A stretch of 59,049 bases of DNA from Clostridiales bacterium. Lineage in GTDB: Bacteria > Bacillota > Clostridia > Lachnospirales > Lachnospiraceae. Made by a program: the position numbers and the translations under genes. Every line of letters starts with the position of its first letter. Position 1 is the first letter of the stretch. The notes under the pieces were generated by a model, which was given only the letters and a program-made list of their open reading frames with translations, had not been told where the DNA came from and ran no database searches. The stretch covers positions 1-59,049 of the forward strand of contig JAHAJA010000027.1 in assembly GCA_018372435.1 (NCBI GenBank), written 5' to 3'. This document shows positions 1 through 8,096 of this stretch, one piece after another.

Positions 1-16
1 TATACAAAAGCAGTAT

Positions 17-48
17 AAAAAATCGCCAGCCAATACATGGCTGACGAT
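17..48 (-). terminator. Probable terminator on the minus strand
   Basis: An 11-bp stem (22-32 pairs with 38-48, one G-U pair) has a 5-nt loop and, read on the minus strand, is followed by six T. It lies about 115 bases beyond the stop of the S1-domain gene, so it probably ends that transcript. Nothing else is recognisable in bases 1-162. Confidence 0.6.
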
Positions 49-162
49 TCAGATAATTTATTATTTTTTATTGTCCTCTTGACAGGTAGCACACCATTTA
101 ATGTAAAACCATCTGAAAGATTGTCTTTTTAAGGTTGCATTTTATTGCACTATATCAAGTAA

Positions 163-1113
163 TTATAATTTTAAGTTAGCAAGTAGAGAACCAAGCCCAG
201 TACCGGCTTCTTCTCCAGAAGAGTATTCAAAAGAAACTTCTTCTACATCGTCAACGATTTCTGCGTCTTCTTCAACAGCCTTCATGCTAAGACTTACTTT
301 GCCGTCTTTTACATCTATAATCTTAACGGTAACTTCCTGTCCTTCTTTCACAACTTCATTCGGAGATTTGATACGTCTTCCACAGATTTGAGAGATGTGA
401 ACAAGTCCTGATAAGCCATCACCGATGTTAACAAAGGCACCGTATGGAGCAATCTTTTCAATTACACCAGAAGTTACTAAACCAATCTGTAAATGAGAGA
501 TTTTGTTGGTTTTTGCTAAGGATTCTTCTTCTCTTAATACTTCACGTGCGGATAATACAAGCTTTTGATTATCTTCATCTACAGTTATAATAACTACAGT
601 CAAAGTTTGTCCAACATAAGCTTCTACGTCTTCCACATAATGAGTTGCTAACTGTGAAACAGGGATGAATGCACGGATGCCTTCAATATAAGTAATAACG
701 CCACCGTTGACAGAAGAAGCAACTTTTACAGTATAACGTTTTTTCGCTTCCATTGCTTCTTTTAAAGTATCCCATGCAAGAATATCGGCTGCGTTCTTTG
801 TCGACAATACGATATTACCAGTTCTTAAGTCTTCGCGTAAAACAACAGCAGTAACAGTATCACCTACTTGTATATCTGCTTTAATTGAAAAGCGTGGATC
901 ATTACTTAACTCAGCTAGAGGAATAATTCCTTCGGTATAATAATTAAGATCAACTGTAACTTCTGTATCAGAGATACCGATTACAGTTCCAGTAAGAAGA
1001 TCACCTTCTTTTATCTTTTTAAAGGATTGGTTTAATTCATCTTTAAAATCATCCATTGAAAGGTTCTTTTCTTCTACTTTTTCTTCTGTTTCTATGTTTT
1101 CTTGTTGATTCAT
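163..1113 (-). CDS. S1 RNA-binding domain protein (short RpsA-like)
   Basis: A 316-residue protein with three consecutive S1 (OB-fold) domains, at about residues 37-105, 123-190 and 206-277. The last is the most canonical, with the GAFVNIGDGLSGLVHISQ core. The N-terminus is acidic (many Glu) and the C-terminus is acidic and short. Such proteins bind single-stranded mRNA, and in clostridia a short RpsA homologue is common. Ribosomal S1 of Proteobacteria has six domains, so this is a shorter relative and need not be a ribosome component. The ATG follows GAGGTG at a good distance. On the minus strand, TATAAT (1155-1160) lies upstream with an imperfect inverted repeat (1162-1180) just before it. 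The gene appears to be transcribed alone. The family is clear; the exact role (translation, mRNA stability) is inferred. Confidence 0.85.
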   Translation of the reverse strand: MNQQENIETEEKVEEKNLSMDDFKDELNQSFKKIKEGDLLTGTVIGISDTEVTVDLNYYTEGIIPLAELSNDPRFSIKADIQVGDTVTAVVLREDLRTGNIVLSTKNAADILAWDTLKEAMEAKKRYTVKVASSVNGGVITYIEGIRAFIPVSQLATHYVEDVEAYVGQTLTVVIITVDEDNQKLVLSAREVLREEESLAKTNKISHLQIGLVTSGVIEKIAPYGAFVNIGDGLSGLVHISQICGRRIKSPNEVVKEGQEVTVKIIDVKDGKVSLSMKAVEEDAEIVDDVEEVSFEYSSGEEAGTGLGSLLANLKL

Positions 1114-1307
1114 AATTTCACCTCATATATTTATTTTCGTGTATAACTAAGTTAATTATATCACGGATATGTATATCGTGTATATGTTACATTTTAGGAT
1201 TCGAGAGTCAAAAGTTAAGAGATATGCGGTTTTTAGTTGTATATGGCAGTTAGCTACTCCAAGGAATCTTCAAGTGCAAAGTTTGAGGGCGAAGTTTGAG
1301 TATATAA

Positions 1308-1736
1308 TTAGTTACTAAGAGTATGTATGCTAAGATATTTTCCAAAAGCAACATCATCAATTAGTATATGGCCGAAAACCCATTCCTGTAAGTAAGTTTT
1401 TACTTCACACAGAATTCTATATGGTTCTTCACTAAGTTTTTTACAATCTATATCTAATATGTATTGAATAATTTCAGCATGTTTCTTTTTATGAGTATCA
1501 ATATCAGGGTAATTATGTTCTTTCATAAGCTCTTCTTCATGATAGCAATGATAGCCTACATACTCTCTTAGTTCTAAAATAATATCAAGAAGTTGTTTGT
1601 TCGTAACTCCAATACAATGACAGATTACAAGTTGTTCCAGATTACGTCCAATGTGAAATAATTCTTTATGTTGTGAATCCATCAATGGAATGCCCGTCTC
1701 CATTTCTTTACACCAATCAAATTTAAAATCTAACAT
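1308..1736 (-). CDS. Bacteriohemerythrin
   Basis: A 142-residue single-domain hemerythrin. The di-iron ligands are visible in order: His in DSQHKEL (near residue 23), the HxxxE of the YHCYHEEELM segment, the HKKKH segment near residue 83, and HxxxxD in FGHILIDD near the C-terminus. The domain fills the whole protein, as in stand-alone bacteriohemerythrins, which bind or sense oxygen in the cytoplasm of anaerobes and microaerophiles. AGGAG lies at a normal distance from the ATG. A promoter (TTGTTT, 17-bp spacer, TATAAT) is present on the minus strand at 1793-1821. The gene is probably monocistronic. Oxygen storage, scavenging or signalling cannot be told apart from sequence. Confidence 0.9.
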   Translation of the reverse strand: MLDFKFDWCKEMETGIPLMDSQHKELFHIGRNLEQLVICHCIGVTNKQLLDIILELREYVGYHCYHEEELMKEHNYPDIDTHKKKHAEIIQYILDIDCKKLSEEPYRILCEVKTYLQEWVFGHILIDDVAFGKYLSIHTLSN

Positions 1737-1792
1737 ATTAATTTCTCCTATTGTGAAGCCACAAGTAGAACTTCATCATGTTGTATAAAGCA

Positions 1793-1821
1793 ATTATAGC
1801 AAATATACAGTGGGGAAACAA
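1793..1821 (-). promoter_or_regulatory. Sigma-A promoter of the hemerythrin gene
   Basis: Read on the minus strand: TTGTTT (1816-1821), a 17-bp spacer and TATAAT (1793-1798), about 55 bases before the start codon. The -10 is perfect and the -35 matches at four of six positions. Confidence 0.6.
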
Positions 1822-1968
1822 TATTTCATTAAAAAAAGTATTAACTTTTACGATTTTTTATAGTTGCTATTTAGATAGTCTATACTTATGTTTTTTTGTA
1901 TTAATATGGTATAATAGAGTAATTAAATAGATTTTAAATTGATTCATTTTGTAGAAAGAAGGAACAAC

Positions 1969-2682
1969 ATGCCAGCATTTTTAAAAGAGATAGAATCATT
2001 CCGAGGAACTGGAGAGAAGAATGAACTAGGACAAGATTTAGAAAGTTTTTTAGAAGAATATGATACAAACAAGTATGAGAATCCAAGTGTAACGGCGGAT
2101 ATGATCGTAATACAACATCCGAAAGAGTTTTGTAAAGTGGAACAAGGATTGAAAGTGCTAATGGTAAAGAGGAGAAATCATCCGAGCATAGGTTATTGGG
2201 CATTACCAGGTGGATTTGTCAATATAAGAGAGGATATAGACCTAGCCGTAAAGAGAGAATTGTTAGAAGAAACCGGCGTAGACGATATAGCAATTGAACA
2301 GCTCTACGCATGGGGAGAGGCGTGGAGAGATCCTCGTGCTAGAATTGTTACGGTTGCTTACCTTGCACTGATAGACGAAGGAAGAGAAGTAAAAGCGGGA
2401 GACGATGCAGCGGATGCTGCTTGGTTTGATATCAGGTTAAATAAGAAGGAAGAAGTGGAAGAAGTTAATAAACAAGGGAGAAGTAGAATTAAGACTCTAT
2501 ATGAACTAGGACTTGTGAATGACGAGAGAATGGTAGAGTTAGGTGCGACCATTGAAGTATCTTATAATAAGACTGGTATTATGAAAGAGTATCAGTATCA
2601 GGTGTTATTTTGTAATCAAATTGCATTTGATCATCCAAGGTTTATAGTGCAAGCATTATTACATATTGAGGCAGCATTATAA
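1969..2682 (+). CDS. NUDIX hydrolase (ADP-ribose pyrophosphatase-like)
   Basis: A 237-residue cytoplasmic hydrolase. The Nudix box is complete at about residues 80-102: G, then five residues, E, seven residues, REL, LEETG and V. It follows the typical WALPGGF strand. This box binds the divalent metal and the diphosphate of nucleotide-sugar or similar substrates. The upstream MVKRRNHPSIGYWALPGG segment resembles ADP-ribose/NrtR-type Nudix proteins, but I see no clear C-terminal winged helix. The start was set at the ATG at 1969, which has AAGAAGGA just upstream. An in-frame TTG at 1939 has no SD. A TATAAT box (1910-1915) with a weak -35 precedes it. The substrate is unknown. Confidence 0.85.
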   Translation: MPAFLKEIESFRGTGEKNELGQDLESFLEEYDTNKYENPSVTADMIVIQHPKEFCKVEQGLKVLMVKRRNHPSIGYWALPGGFVNIREDIDLAVKRELLEETGVDDIAIEQLYAWGEAWRDPRARIVTVAYLALIDEGREVKAGDDAADAAWFDIRLNKKEEVEEVNKQGRSRIKTLYELGLVNDERMVELGATIEVSYNKTGIMKEYQYQVLFCNQIAFDHPRFIVQALLHIEAAL

Positions 2683-2811
2683 GAGCATACGTATATCAAA
2701 GTTAAAACCTTTTGAGAGCCTTATCTTAGATTAATAATTATTGCGGTTGTTCGGTTACCCATAAGCTCTATATGGGCATATACTATATAGAACATATAAT
2801 TGGAGATAATT

Positions 2812-3552
2812 ATGGATAATGAATTAAACTCGAATTTGGATAAGGAAGTAAACGGTGGGGATAATGTTGATGCCTTAATTCTAAAATCACCACAATCCCA
2901 AAGACCATCACGGCCTCCAAGACCCCCCCAGCCTCCAAGACCCCCACAACCCCCAAGGCCACAGCCTCCGAGACCCCCACAGCCTCCAAGACCCCCACAC
3001 CCACCAAGGCCACCTATGGAGGGAATGTGGATATCTAACGCAGTTATAGAGGAGATTACAAATGAGAGAGATGGTGTATTAGCAACTGTTGTGTATAGAG
3101 AAAGACCACGGAGTGCAGAGAAGACGGTAAGGTTAGTAGTAACAAGGGACACAAGAATTTTTGATGTAAATCGAAGAAGATTAAATCCAAGAGATTTAGA
3201 AGTAGGAATGGTAATTGACGCGTTTATTTCAACTGCAATGACAAGAAGTATACCTCCACAAGCAAGGGCCTTCGAAATTTTTGTAATTGAGCGCCGAGTT
3301 TCGAGACAAGAAACCGTAGGAAGAATTATACAGGTTAATACACGTGATAATTTTATTCTTACGCTAAGCGGAAGTAATAACATAATTCGCTTTAATGTTG
3401 GACCAGAAACCGTTATCTTAGACTTGTTTGGGCGCAGAATTCGTTTATCGGATTTGTTCTCAGGTTTACGGGTAAGAGTTGAACATGCGACATTTATGAC
3501 AGCAAGTATTCCGCCGCAGACTTTTGCTTTCGTAATTCAGGTAATTCGATAA
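2812..3552 (+). CDS. Proline-rich protein with two repeated C-terminal domains
   Basis: A 246-residue protein of unknown function. Residues about 30-70 form an Arg-Pro-Pro-Gln-Pro-Pro tract with no Cys or aromatic residues. The rest is two copies of a roughly 80-residue beta-rich domain. Each copy ends with the same signature, T(A/F)MT(R/A)SIPPQ followed by AF, a hydrophobic stretch and VI. The copies begin near residues 74 and 164. I see no signal peptide or membrane segment. The ATG was chosen because GGAG (2802-2805) sits 6 bases upstream; an in-frame TTG at 2800 overlaps that SD. A strong terminator follows. I do not recognise a named family. The repeat and proline tract suggest a structural or surface-binding role, but the route of export, if any, is not visible. 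Confidence 0.75.
   Translation: MDNELNSNLDKEVNGGDNVDALILKSPQSQRPSRPPRPPQPPRPPQPPRPQPPRPPQPPRPPHPPRPPMEGMWISNAVIEEITNERDGVLATVVYRERPRSAEKTVRLVVTRDTRIFDVNRRRLNPRDLEVGMVIDAFISTAMTRSIPPQARAFEIFVIERRVSRQETVGRIIQVNTRDNFILTLSGSNNIIRFNVGPETVILDLFGRRIRLSDLFSGLRVRVEHATFMTASIPPQTFAFVIQVIR
2896..3015 (+). repeat. Short tandem repeats coding for the PRPPQPPRPP tract
   Basis: A C-rich run of near-identical 9- to 15-base units (variants of CCTCCAAGACCC and CCCCCACAG) encodes the proline-rich spacer. It is strikingly GC-rich compared with the AT-rich surroundings. Such runs can vary in length by slippage. Confidence 0.8.
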
Positions 3553-3556
3553 CGAT

Positions 3557-3616
3557 AAGGGCTATTGTATGATGAGTTGAGTGTAAACAATTCATCTACA
3601 ATAGCCCTTTTGTATT
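3557..3616 (+). terminator. Strong terminator between convergent genes
   Basis: A 22-bp stem with one bulge (3557-3579 with 3587-3608) is followed by TTTTGTATT. It ends the proline-rich gene. Because the amylase gene converges on it from the other side, it may also act on that transcript, although the T-run is poor on the minus strand. Confidence 0.8.
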
Positions 3617-6290
3617 ATTGAGGAGTGCCCTTGGTTATTGTACCATTCTTAATAGAATAGGTACCAGTAGAAGCTAGATAATAATTCTTGCCGCTATTGT
3701 TATCCCAGTTGTTATTACCATCGTTGAAACAACATGTTAGGGTAGTGTTCGTACCTAAATCTATAGTAATTACTTTGTATCCGCTAACAGAAGAGGATGA
3801 CATACGAACACCAGGGACATTTGTCCAGGAACCACTACCAATCTGGTAATGAATATTTGGAGAACTCCAAGAGGTATAATAATATACCGTTATAGTGTTT
3901 GTTGGAATAGCAGTAGGCTCTCCATTGGTAACGTTACCGTCGCTGACAGTATAAGTACCAGAGCTAGAGAATGTATAATTCTTGGTGCTATTATTATCCC
4001 AGATGTTATTCCCATTATTGAAACATGCAGTTAAGGAGTTGCTGGTGCCTAAATCAATTGTAATGGTTTGGTAGCCATTGACTTTAGAAGGTGACATTGC
4101 TATACCGGGAACTGTAGTCCATGCTCCTGAACCAATTTTATAGTGAATATTGGAAGTGCTCCAAGTTGTTTTATAGAAGATAGTGATAGCATTCGTGGTT
4201 GTTTGTTTCTTTCCGTTAATGTCATATGTAGCGTTATCTTCAACGACGAATCCTTGTAATTTAGTACCAGGACTTTGGTTTACGGTATCATTAAAGATAA
4301 CTAATGGTTTACTATAACTTTCTGTGAACGTGATACTGTACAAACCACTACTTTCCTTTTGCATCGCAGTGCCTGGCCATGCTTTTACTATTTGCACGTT
4401 AGCACCACTTTCATCGTAGATATAAGCATAGATGGAGTCAGACCAGGAGGAAGGCTTTTCAAAATAAACAGTAGTTCCTAATGGTTGAGCCACTTTTTTA
4501 GTTGTATAGGTTTGTGTAACTATTTTTCCATCAGAGCCTACACCTGTAAGGGTAATTGTATATTCAGTATTGATAGAATCGCCAGCACCAATTACTAAAG
4601 AATCACCATTATTATAATTAACTGTACTATTGGAGTTTATTTTATAAGTCGCTGAAGTAGTATTCTGTGCTTTTAATGTAAACGTTACAGAGTCTGTTGA
4701 GAATGTAGATTTAAAGTTATCTAGTGATACACTTGGTGTAGTAGGATTAGTATAACTCATTAATACAGCACTTCCACGTCTTGGAATTGTACCAGTTATG
4801 ATATGATTTTTAACTTCAAACTTATTATGATCATCTGTTAGACTATAATATGTACCGTCTTGCAATTGTGTTGAACAATTGATGGAGTAATCATTATACT
4901 TGGAATTAACAATGACAGCTCCAACTGTTCCACGTTGAATCATAAGAACATTAGAGTCACCATTAGGGTTTTCTAGATATTCTCCTTGACCAACCATTGC
5001 ATTTCTGAATTTATTAACAGCAGCAACCTCATCATCTTTGTATAAGTCGCTTCCGGCAATTCCTATTTGATTTGCTCCCCATTTGTTAGAAGGACCACCA
5101 CCATAAGGTCTACTAAAGAATAATGGTGCACCATCTTTTCTGGCAGTAATTACTGACCAGGCTAATTTTATTTGTTCATCATCAAGCTGTGACCAAGTTC
5201 CATCGTTAATATAGTTATCATGGGATTCTACCCAAGTTACTAAATCGGAAGTATCCATTCCACTTGGAACTTCATAGGATTGAATGCTAGACTTGTTCAG
5301 GTTATTGCTTTTTATAGCATTACGAATCTTGCTACCATAGGAACTTGTCGTAGTTGAGCCGATTTCGCCAGCATAAGCAGCAAGGCGTTCATTATCACCT
5401 TGAAGTACTTCACCATAATTAAAGATATTGCTTGCGTTAGTGATCTCCGTCGTAACTCTAGACCAGAAATTATTCGTAACACCGTTTGGACGATTATCAT
5501 CTGATAATCCAATGTGCTTCGCTGTGTCATAACGGAATCCATCAGCACCACTTGCAATACAATCATTTAAGAACTTAATAAAATAATTTTGAAATCCTCT
5601 ATTTTCAGTGTCCACATCGGGTAATCCACCATCCATAGAATAGCGTGTACATTGAAAGCGGTCGGAATAGCTGTTACATTTGATAAAGCCAGTATCGTGA
5701 TATAGATTACCACCTGCGGAGTTCCTTAGATTAGAGGATACCTTGCTTTGGTTATTGGCTGTATGATTTGGAACAACATCAACAATAATTTTAATTCCGT
5801 ATTTATCAGCCTCAGCACACATTGATTTGAATTCGTCGCGGCTACCTAATTGATAATTTCCGATAGTCCAATCTGTTGGTTGATAATGCCACCACCAGCA
5901 ACCACCTTTTCCATCATCAGATCCACCATAGAGTTTCATAGTGGGATAGGAATCATCTACTGCATTAATTGGTGAAGTTTGAATGCTTGTATACCCAGCA
6001 TCAGCTATATTTTTCATGTTAGCTTTTATAGTATTAAAACTCCAACAAAAGGCTTGTAAAATGGCACCATCACCAATATTCTCAGTTGGTGCTACCGAAA
6101 GTGAACTAGTGGAAGCAAGTGCACGAGCTAGTGGCTCGGATAAATCTGTAGTTAAATCAGTGGAGTCAGGATTAGAATCTGCAAAGATCATTTTGTAATT
6201 AATAGAAGTAATAGATAATGTAACAATAAGAAGTAGGACAACTAGTCTTTTAAAGATACTCTTTTGTTTTCTTAGCTTAGTTGAAAACAC
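3615..6290 (-). CDS. Secreted alpha-amylase (GH13, AmyE-like) with three starch-binding modules
   Basis: An 891-residue extracellular endo-amylase. A signal peptide lies at 1-38 (basic start, hydrophobic core ending near FADS). The GH13 catalytic barrel at about 70-520 closely follows Bacillus AmyE (subfamily 28 type): VVPNHT near 172, nucleophile Asp255 in GFRYDTAKH, acid Glu294 in GEVLQ and Asp358 in VESHDNY. A linker domain follows. Next come a CBM26-like module (about 605-695, with WPGTAM) and two tandem CBM25-like modules (about 700-790 and 798-888) that are near repeats of one another, also at DNA level. The start is GTG with AGGAGG eight bases upstream. The leader is about 270 nt. The promoter carries the same operator as malQ (6561-6578), so the gene is probably induced by maltodextrins through the LacI-type protein at 21.5 kb. 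It supplies substrate to the importer at 27-31 kb. Confidence 0.93.
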   Translation of the reverse strand: MFSTKLRKQKSIFKRLVVLLLIVTLSITSINYKMIFADSNPDSTDLTTDLSEPLARALASTSSLSVAPTENIGDGAILQAFCWSFNTIKANMKNIADAGYTSIQTSPINAVDDSYPTMKLYGGSDDGKGGCWWWHYQPTDWTIGNYQLGSRDEFKSMCAEADKYGIKIIVDVVPNHTANNQSKVSSNLRNSAGGNLYHDTGFIKCNSYSDRFQCTRYSMDGGLPDVDTENRGFQNYFIKFLNDCIASGADGFRYDTAKHIGLSDDNRPNGVTNNFWSRVTTEITNASNIFNYGEVLQGDNERLAAYAGEIGSTTTSSYGSKIRNAIKSNNLNKSSIQSYEVPSGMDTSDLVTWVESHDNYINDGTWSQLDDEQIKLAWSVITARKDGAPLFFSRPYGGGPSNKWGANQIGIAGSDLYKDDEVAAVNKFRNAMVGQGEYLENPNGDSNVLMIQRGTVGAVIVNSKYNDYSINCSTQLQDGTYYSLTDDHNKFEVKNHIITGTIPRRGSAVLMSYTNPTTPSVSLDNFKSTFSTDSVTFTLKAQNTTSATYKINSNSTVNYNNGDSLVIGAGDSINTEYTITLTGVGSDGKIVTQTYTTKKVAQPLGTTVYFEKPSSWSDSIYAYIYDESGANVQIVKAWPGTAMQKESSGLYSITFTESYSKPLVIFNDTVNQSPGTKLQGFVVEDNATYDINGKKQTTTNAITIFYKTTWSTSNIHYKIGSGAWTTVPGIAMSPSKVNGYQTITIDLGTSNSLTACFNNGNNIWDNNSTKNYTFSSSGTYTVSDGNVTNGEPTAIPTNTITVYYYTSWSSPNIHYQIGSGSWTNVPGVRMSSSSVSGYKVITIDLGTNTTLTCCFNDGNNNWDNNSGKNYYLASTGTYSIKNGTITKGTPQ

Positions 6291-6334
6291 GTTCTTAACC
6301 TCCTAATTTTTATATTCCGCATCTTTGGTAACAA
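6272..6334 (-). CDS. Possible 20-codon leader peptide overlapping the amylase start
   Basis: In the amylase leader an AAAGGAGG site lies four bases before a TTG that opens a 20-codon reading frame, MLPKMRNIKIRRLRTCFQLS. The frame ends 17 bases inside the amylase gene in a different phase. The peptide is strongly basic. The second AGGAGG, used by the amylase GTG, lies inside this frame, so ribosomes translating the leader would cover it. This could couple or compete with amylase translation. The spacing is short and the start is TTG, so it may be fortuitous. Confidence 0.25.
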   Translation of the reverse strand: MLPKMRNIKIRRLRTCFQLS

Positions 6335-6560
6335 GAATCCTCCTTTCGCCAATAATATATATGCTTTATGCAGTTTATCTTAATTAATACGAAGGTAAGA
6401 TAAAATGCATCAAAACCATGAATGTATTACAAAAATAAAAAAGAGTATTTATAGAAATTAGTAAGAGATTGTCTTATTTTAGAATAATAGAAATGTTATT
6501 ATATTACAATACAAATAATCACCAATAAGACAAGGTGATATTAGTGATTATTAACAAAAA

Positions 6561-6598
6561 TTTCGAAAATTATCGGATGAATATGTAGGAAAAATCAA
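6561..6598 (-). promoter_or_regulatory. Amylase promoter with TTTCGAAA-type operator
   Basis: Read on the minus strand: TTGATT (6593-6598), an 18-bp spacer and GATAAT (6569-6574). An 18-bp imperfect inverted repeat (6561-6578, plus strand TTTCGAAAATTATCGGAT) overlaps the -10. It closely matches two sites before malQ (22942 and 23208). Binding there would block RNA polymerase. The region 6335-6741 holds nothing else except the cold-shock terminator. Confidence 0.65.
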
Positions 6599-6675
6599 AA
6601 AATTTTCATTATTAGAAGATTAATGTATACCTGTTGAGTGGATGAGTTAGGATCGTATCTTAGAGATAACATAAG

Positions 6676-6716
6676 AATAGCCCTAGATAAAACAATTTGT
6701 TTTATCTAGGGCTATT
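6676..6716 (-). terminator. Terminator of the cold-shock gene
   Basis: A perfect 19-bp stem (6676-6694 with 6698-6716) with a 3-nt loop lies 25 bases beyond the cold-shock stop codon. The T-run on the minus strand is weak (CTTATGTTATCT), but the stem is very stable. A decayed copy of the same element lies at about 7863-7901. Confidence 0.7.
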
Positions 6717-6741
6717 GCTTACTTATATGGTTTTAATTAAC

Positions 6742-6945
6742 TTAAGCTACTACAACGTTAACAGCTTGTAAGCCACGAGAACCGTTAGTAATTTCAAAAG
6801 TTACGTTTTGATTTTCTTCTAAAGACTTAAAGCCGTCTGTAGCGATTCCTGAGAAATGAACGAATATATCTTCACCATTTTCGCTATTAGTAATAAATCC
6901 AAATCCTTTTTGTGCGTTAAACCATTTTACTGTACCTTTATTCAT
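6742..6945 (-). CDS. Cold-shock protein (CspA family)
   Basis: A 67-residue single cold-shock domain, the full length for the family. RNP1 is KGFGFI (residues 13-18) and RNP2 is IFVHF (about 27-31), the aromatic strands that bind single-stranded RNA or DNA. It acts as a cytoplasmic RNA chaperone. AGGAGG lies seven bases before the ATG. The promoter at 7081-7109 gives a leader of about 130 nt that contains a 51-nt palindrome (7000-7050), consistent with control at the RNA level as in other csp genes. A duplicate, broken copy lies 1.2 kb upstream. Confidence 0.96.
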   Translation of the reverse strand: MNKGTVKWFNAQKGFGFITNSENGEDIFVHFSGIATDGFKSLEENQNVTFEITNGSRGLQAVNVVVA

Positions 6946-6999
6946 GAAAGATACCTCCTAAATTAAATTATTTGTATATTCTTCGGTGAAAATAAAAAT

Positions 7000-7050
7000 C
7001 ACATATTTTTGTAAATCATTAAATATATCAATGACTTACAAAAATATGTG
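7000..7050 (-). promoter_or_regulatory. 51-nt palindrome in the cold-shock mRNA leader
   Basis: The arms 7000-7020 and 7030-7050 pair over 21 positions with one A-C mismatch around a 9-nt loop; the outer 15 bp are perfect. It lies about 25-75 nt after the predicted transcript start and about 55 nt before the cold-shock ATG. It has no T-run, so it is not an obvious terminator. It may be a temperature-responsive RNA fold, a Csp autoregulation site or a DNA operator. Confidence 0.6.
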
Positions 7051-7080
7051 AATCAAAACTTACATCTAAAATACTCTTTA

Positions 7081-7109
7081 ATAATAGCATGAATTTAGTG
7101 AGTTGTCAA
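7081..7109 (-). promoter_or_regulatory. Sigma-A promoter of the cold-shock gene
   Basis: Read on the minus strand: TTGACA (7104-7109), an exact 17-bp spacer and TATTAT (7081-7086). The start point should be near 7074. Confidence 0.75.
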
Positions 7110-7139
7110 TACTTTTATTAAAAAGTTTTTGTTGACCAC

Positions 7140-7658
7140 TTAAGTACCGGATACAAATTTATTGAAAATCTCTGCAAAAATAATCATTCCAAAAGATAAA
7201 ATCAAAATGAAAAATGAAGTACTAATTATCTTTTGTGATACTAGTTTAAACTTATCACTTATTTTGTATGAGAAGTAACCTATACTAGTTCCTATGGAGT
7301 TTATAATTATATCTTCTGTATCAAAGCTACCGAGATATGTTATCATTTGAAGAATCTCTAATGCAGTTATGGAAATCAAAAAAACAAAAATAGATTTAAG
7401 ATACCTAGTATTAAATATCATAGGTATTAATATTCCAAAAGGTACAAAGGCTAATAGATTACATAAACTAAAAAACCACAAAAGTGAAAAGTTTTTAGGA
7501 TACCATAAGGGTATTCTAGTAGGAATTATTGAAAAACGATATTCTTGAACCGTGTTATTTATCTGAGGTCTGCCAAATCCAAAGAACATGAAATAGATTA
7601 TAATAATTGTATAAATTATTAATAACGTTACTAGCAAAGTGTGCCTTTTCCTACTCAT
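7140..7658 (-). CDS. VanZ-like membrane protein
   Basis: A 172-residue integral membrane protein with about four hydrophobic segments: residues 8-28, about 58-80, 88-108 and 145-166. The VanZ-like signature is present: NLLAFVPFGIL, then EILQMITYLGSFDTEDI and IINSIGTSIGY. VanZ relatives are linked with cell-envelope stress and, in one case, teicoplanin resistance; their molecular activity is unknown. AAGGAG precedes the ATG. The gene sits between the working cold-shock gene and the broken copy. Its stop lies just beyond the cold-shock promoter, and no promoter of its own is obvious. Resistance should not be inferred. Confidence 0.75.
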   Translation of the reverse strand: MSRKRHTLLVTLLIIYTIIIIYFMFFGFGRPQINNTVQEYRFSIIPTRIPLWYPKNFSLLWFFSLCNLLAFVPFGILIPMIFNTRYLKSIFVFLISITALEILQMITYLGSFDTEDIIINSIGTSIGYFSYKISDKFKLVSQKIISTSFFILILSFGMIIFAEIFNKFVSGT

Positions 7659-7837
7659 GTTTCGTACTCCTTCATTTAATAATAAAGCTATATAAATCCA
7701 AAATATTTATTTCTAAAGCCGTTAGTCATCCTCCATAGTATAGCCTATTTCTAATATAATTAGTAACACTAACTTCGCACATAAAAACTTCACTTAGTTA
7801 GAGGTGTATGGATGATGGCTGGAGGATTTTGTAGGCA

Positions 7838-7922
7838 TATCTTAGATCTGACAAAAGAATAGCCCTAGACAAAACAATTTGTTTCATCTAGTGCTATTGC
7901 TTACTTATATGGTTTAATTAAC
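7838..7922 (-). repeat. Duplicated cold-shock downstream region with decayed terminator
   Basis: This stretch aligns with 6657-6741, including the terminator stem (here with mismatches at several paired positions) and the TTGCTTACTTATATGGTTT tail. The duplication therefore covered both the coding region and the 3' flank. The rest of the gap between the VanZ-like gene and the broken cold-shock copy shows nothing recognisable. Confidence 0.7.
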
Positions 7923-8096
7923 TTAAGCTACTACAACGTTAACAGCTTGTAAACCGCGAGCTCCGTTAGTAATATCAAAAGTTACGTTTTGATTTTCGCT
8001 TAAAGACTTAAAGCCGTCTGTAGCGATTACTGAGAAATGAACGAATATATCTTCACCATTTTCGCTGTTAGTAATAAATCAAAATCCTTCTCGTGC
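7923..8096 (-). pseudogene. Broken second copy of the cold-shock gene
   Basis: The reverse strand reads FITNSENGEDIFVHF, then SLSENQNVTFDITNGARG and LQAVNVVVA before a stop, nearly identical to the intact protein at 6742-6945. Two lesions break it. The second Gly of RNP1 is replaced by a TGA stop (GGA to TGA, giving EGF-stop-FI). Everything before about residue 11, including the start, is missing and is replaced by sequence that runs into the end of the metal-pump gene 12 bases away. Most other changes are few, suggesting fairly recent loss. Confidence 0.85.

Noticed and set aside
2721..3383. Minus-strand 220-codon frame rich in Gly/Leu
   Set aside because: It is the complement of the proline-rich gene; GGC/GGT runs mirror CCN codons. 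No SD, and the plus-strand frame has an SD and terminator.
7140..7658. Antibiotic resistance gene (VanZ)
   Set aside because: VanZ-like proteins are widespread envelope proteins; no vanA/B operon partners are present.
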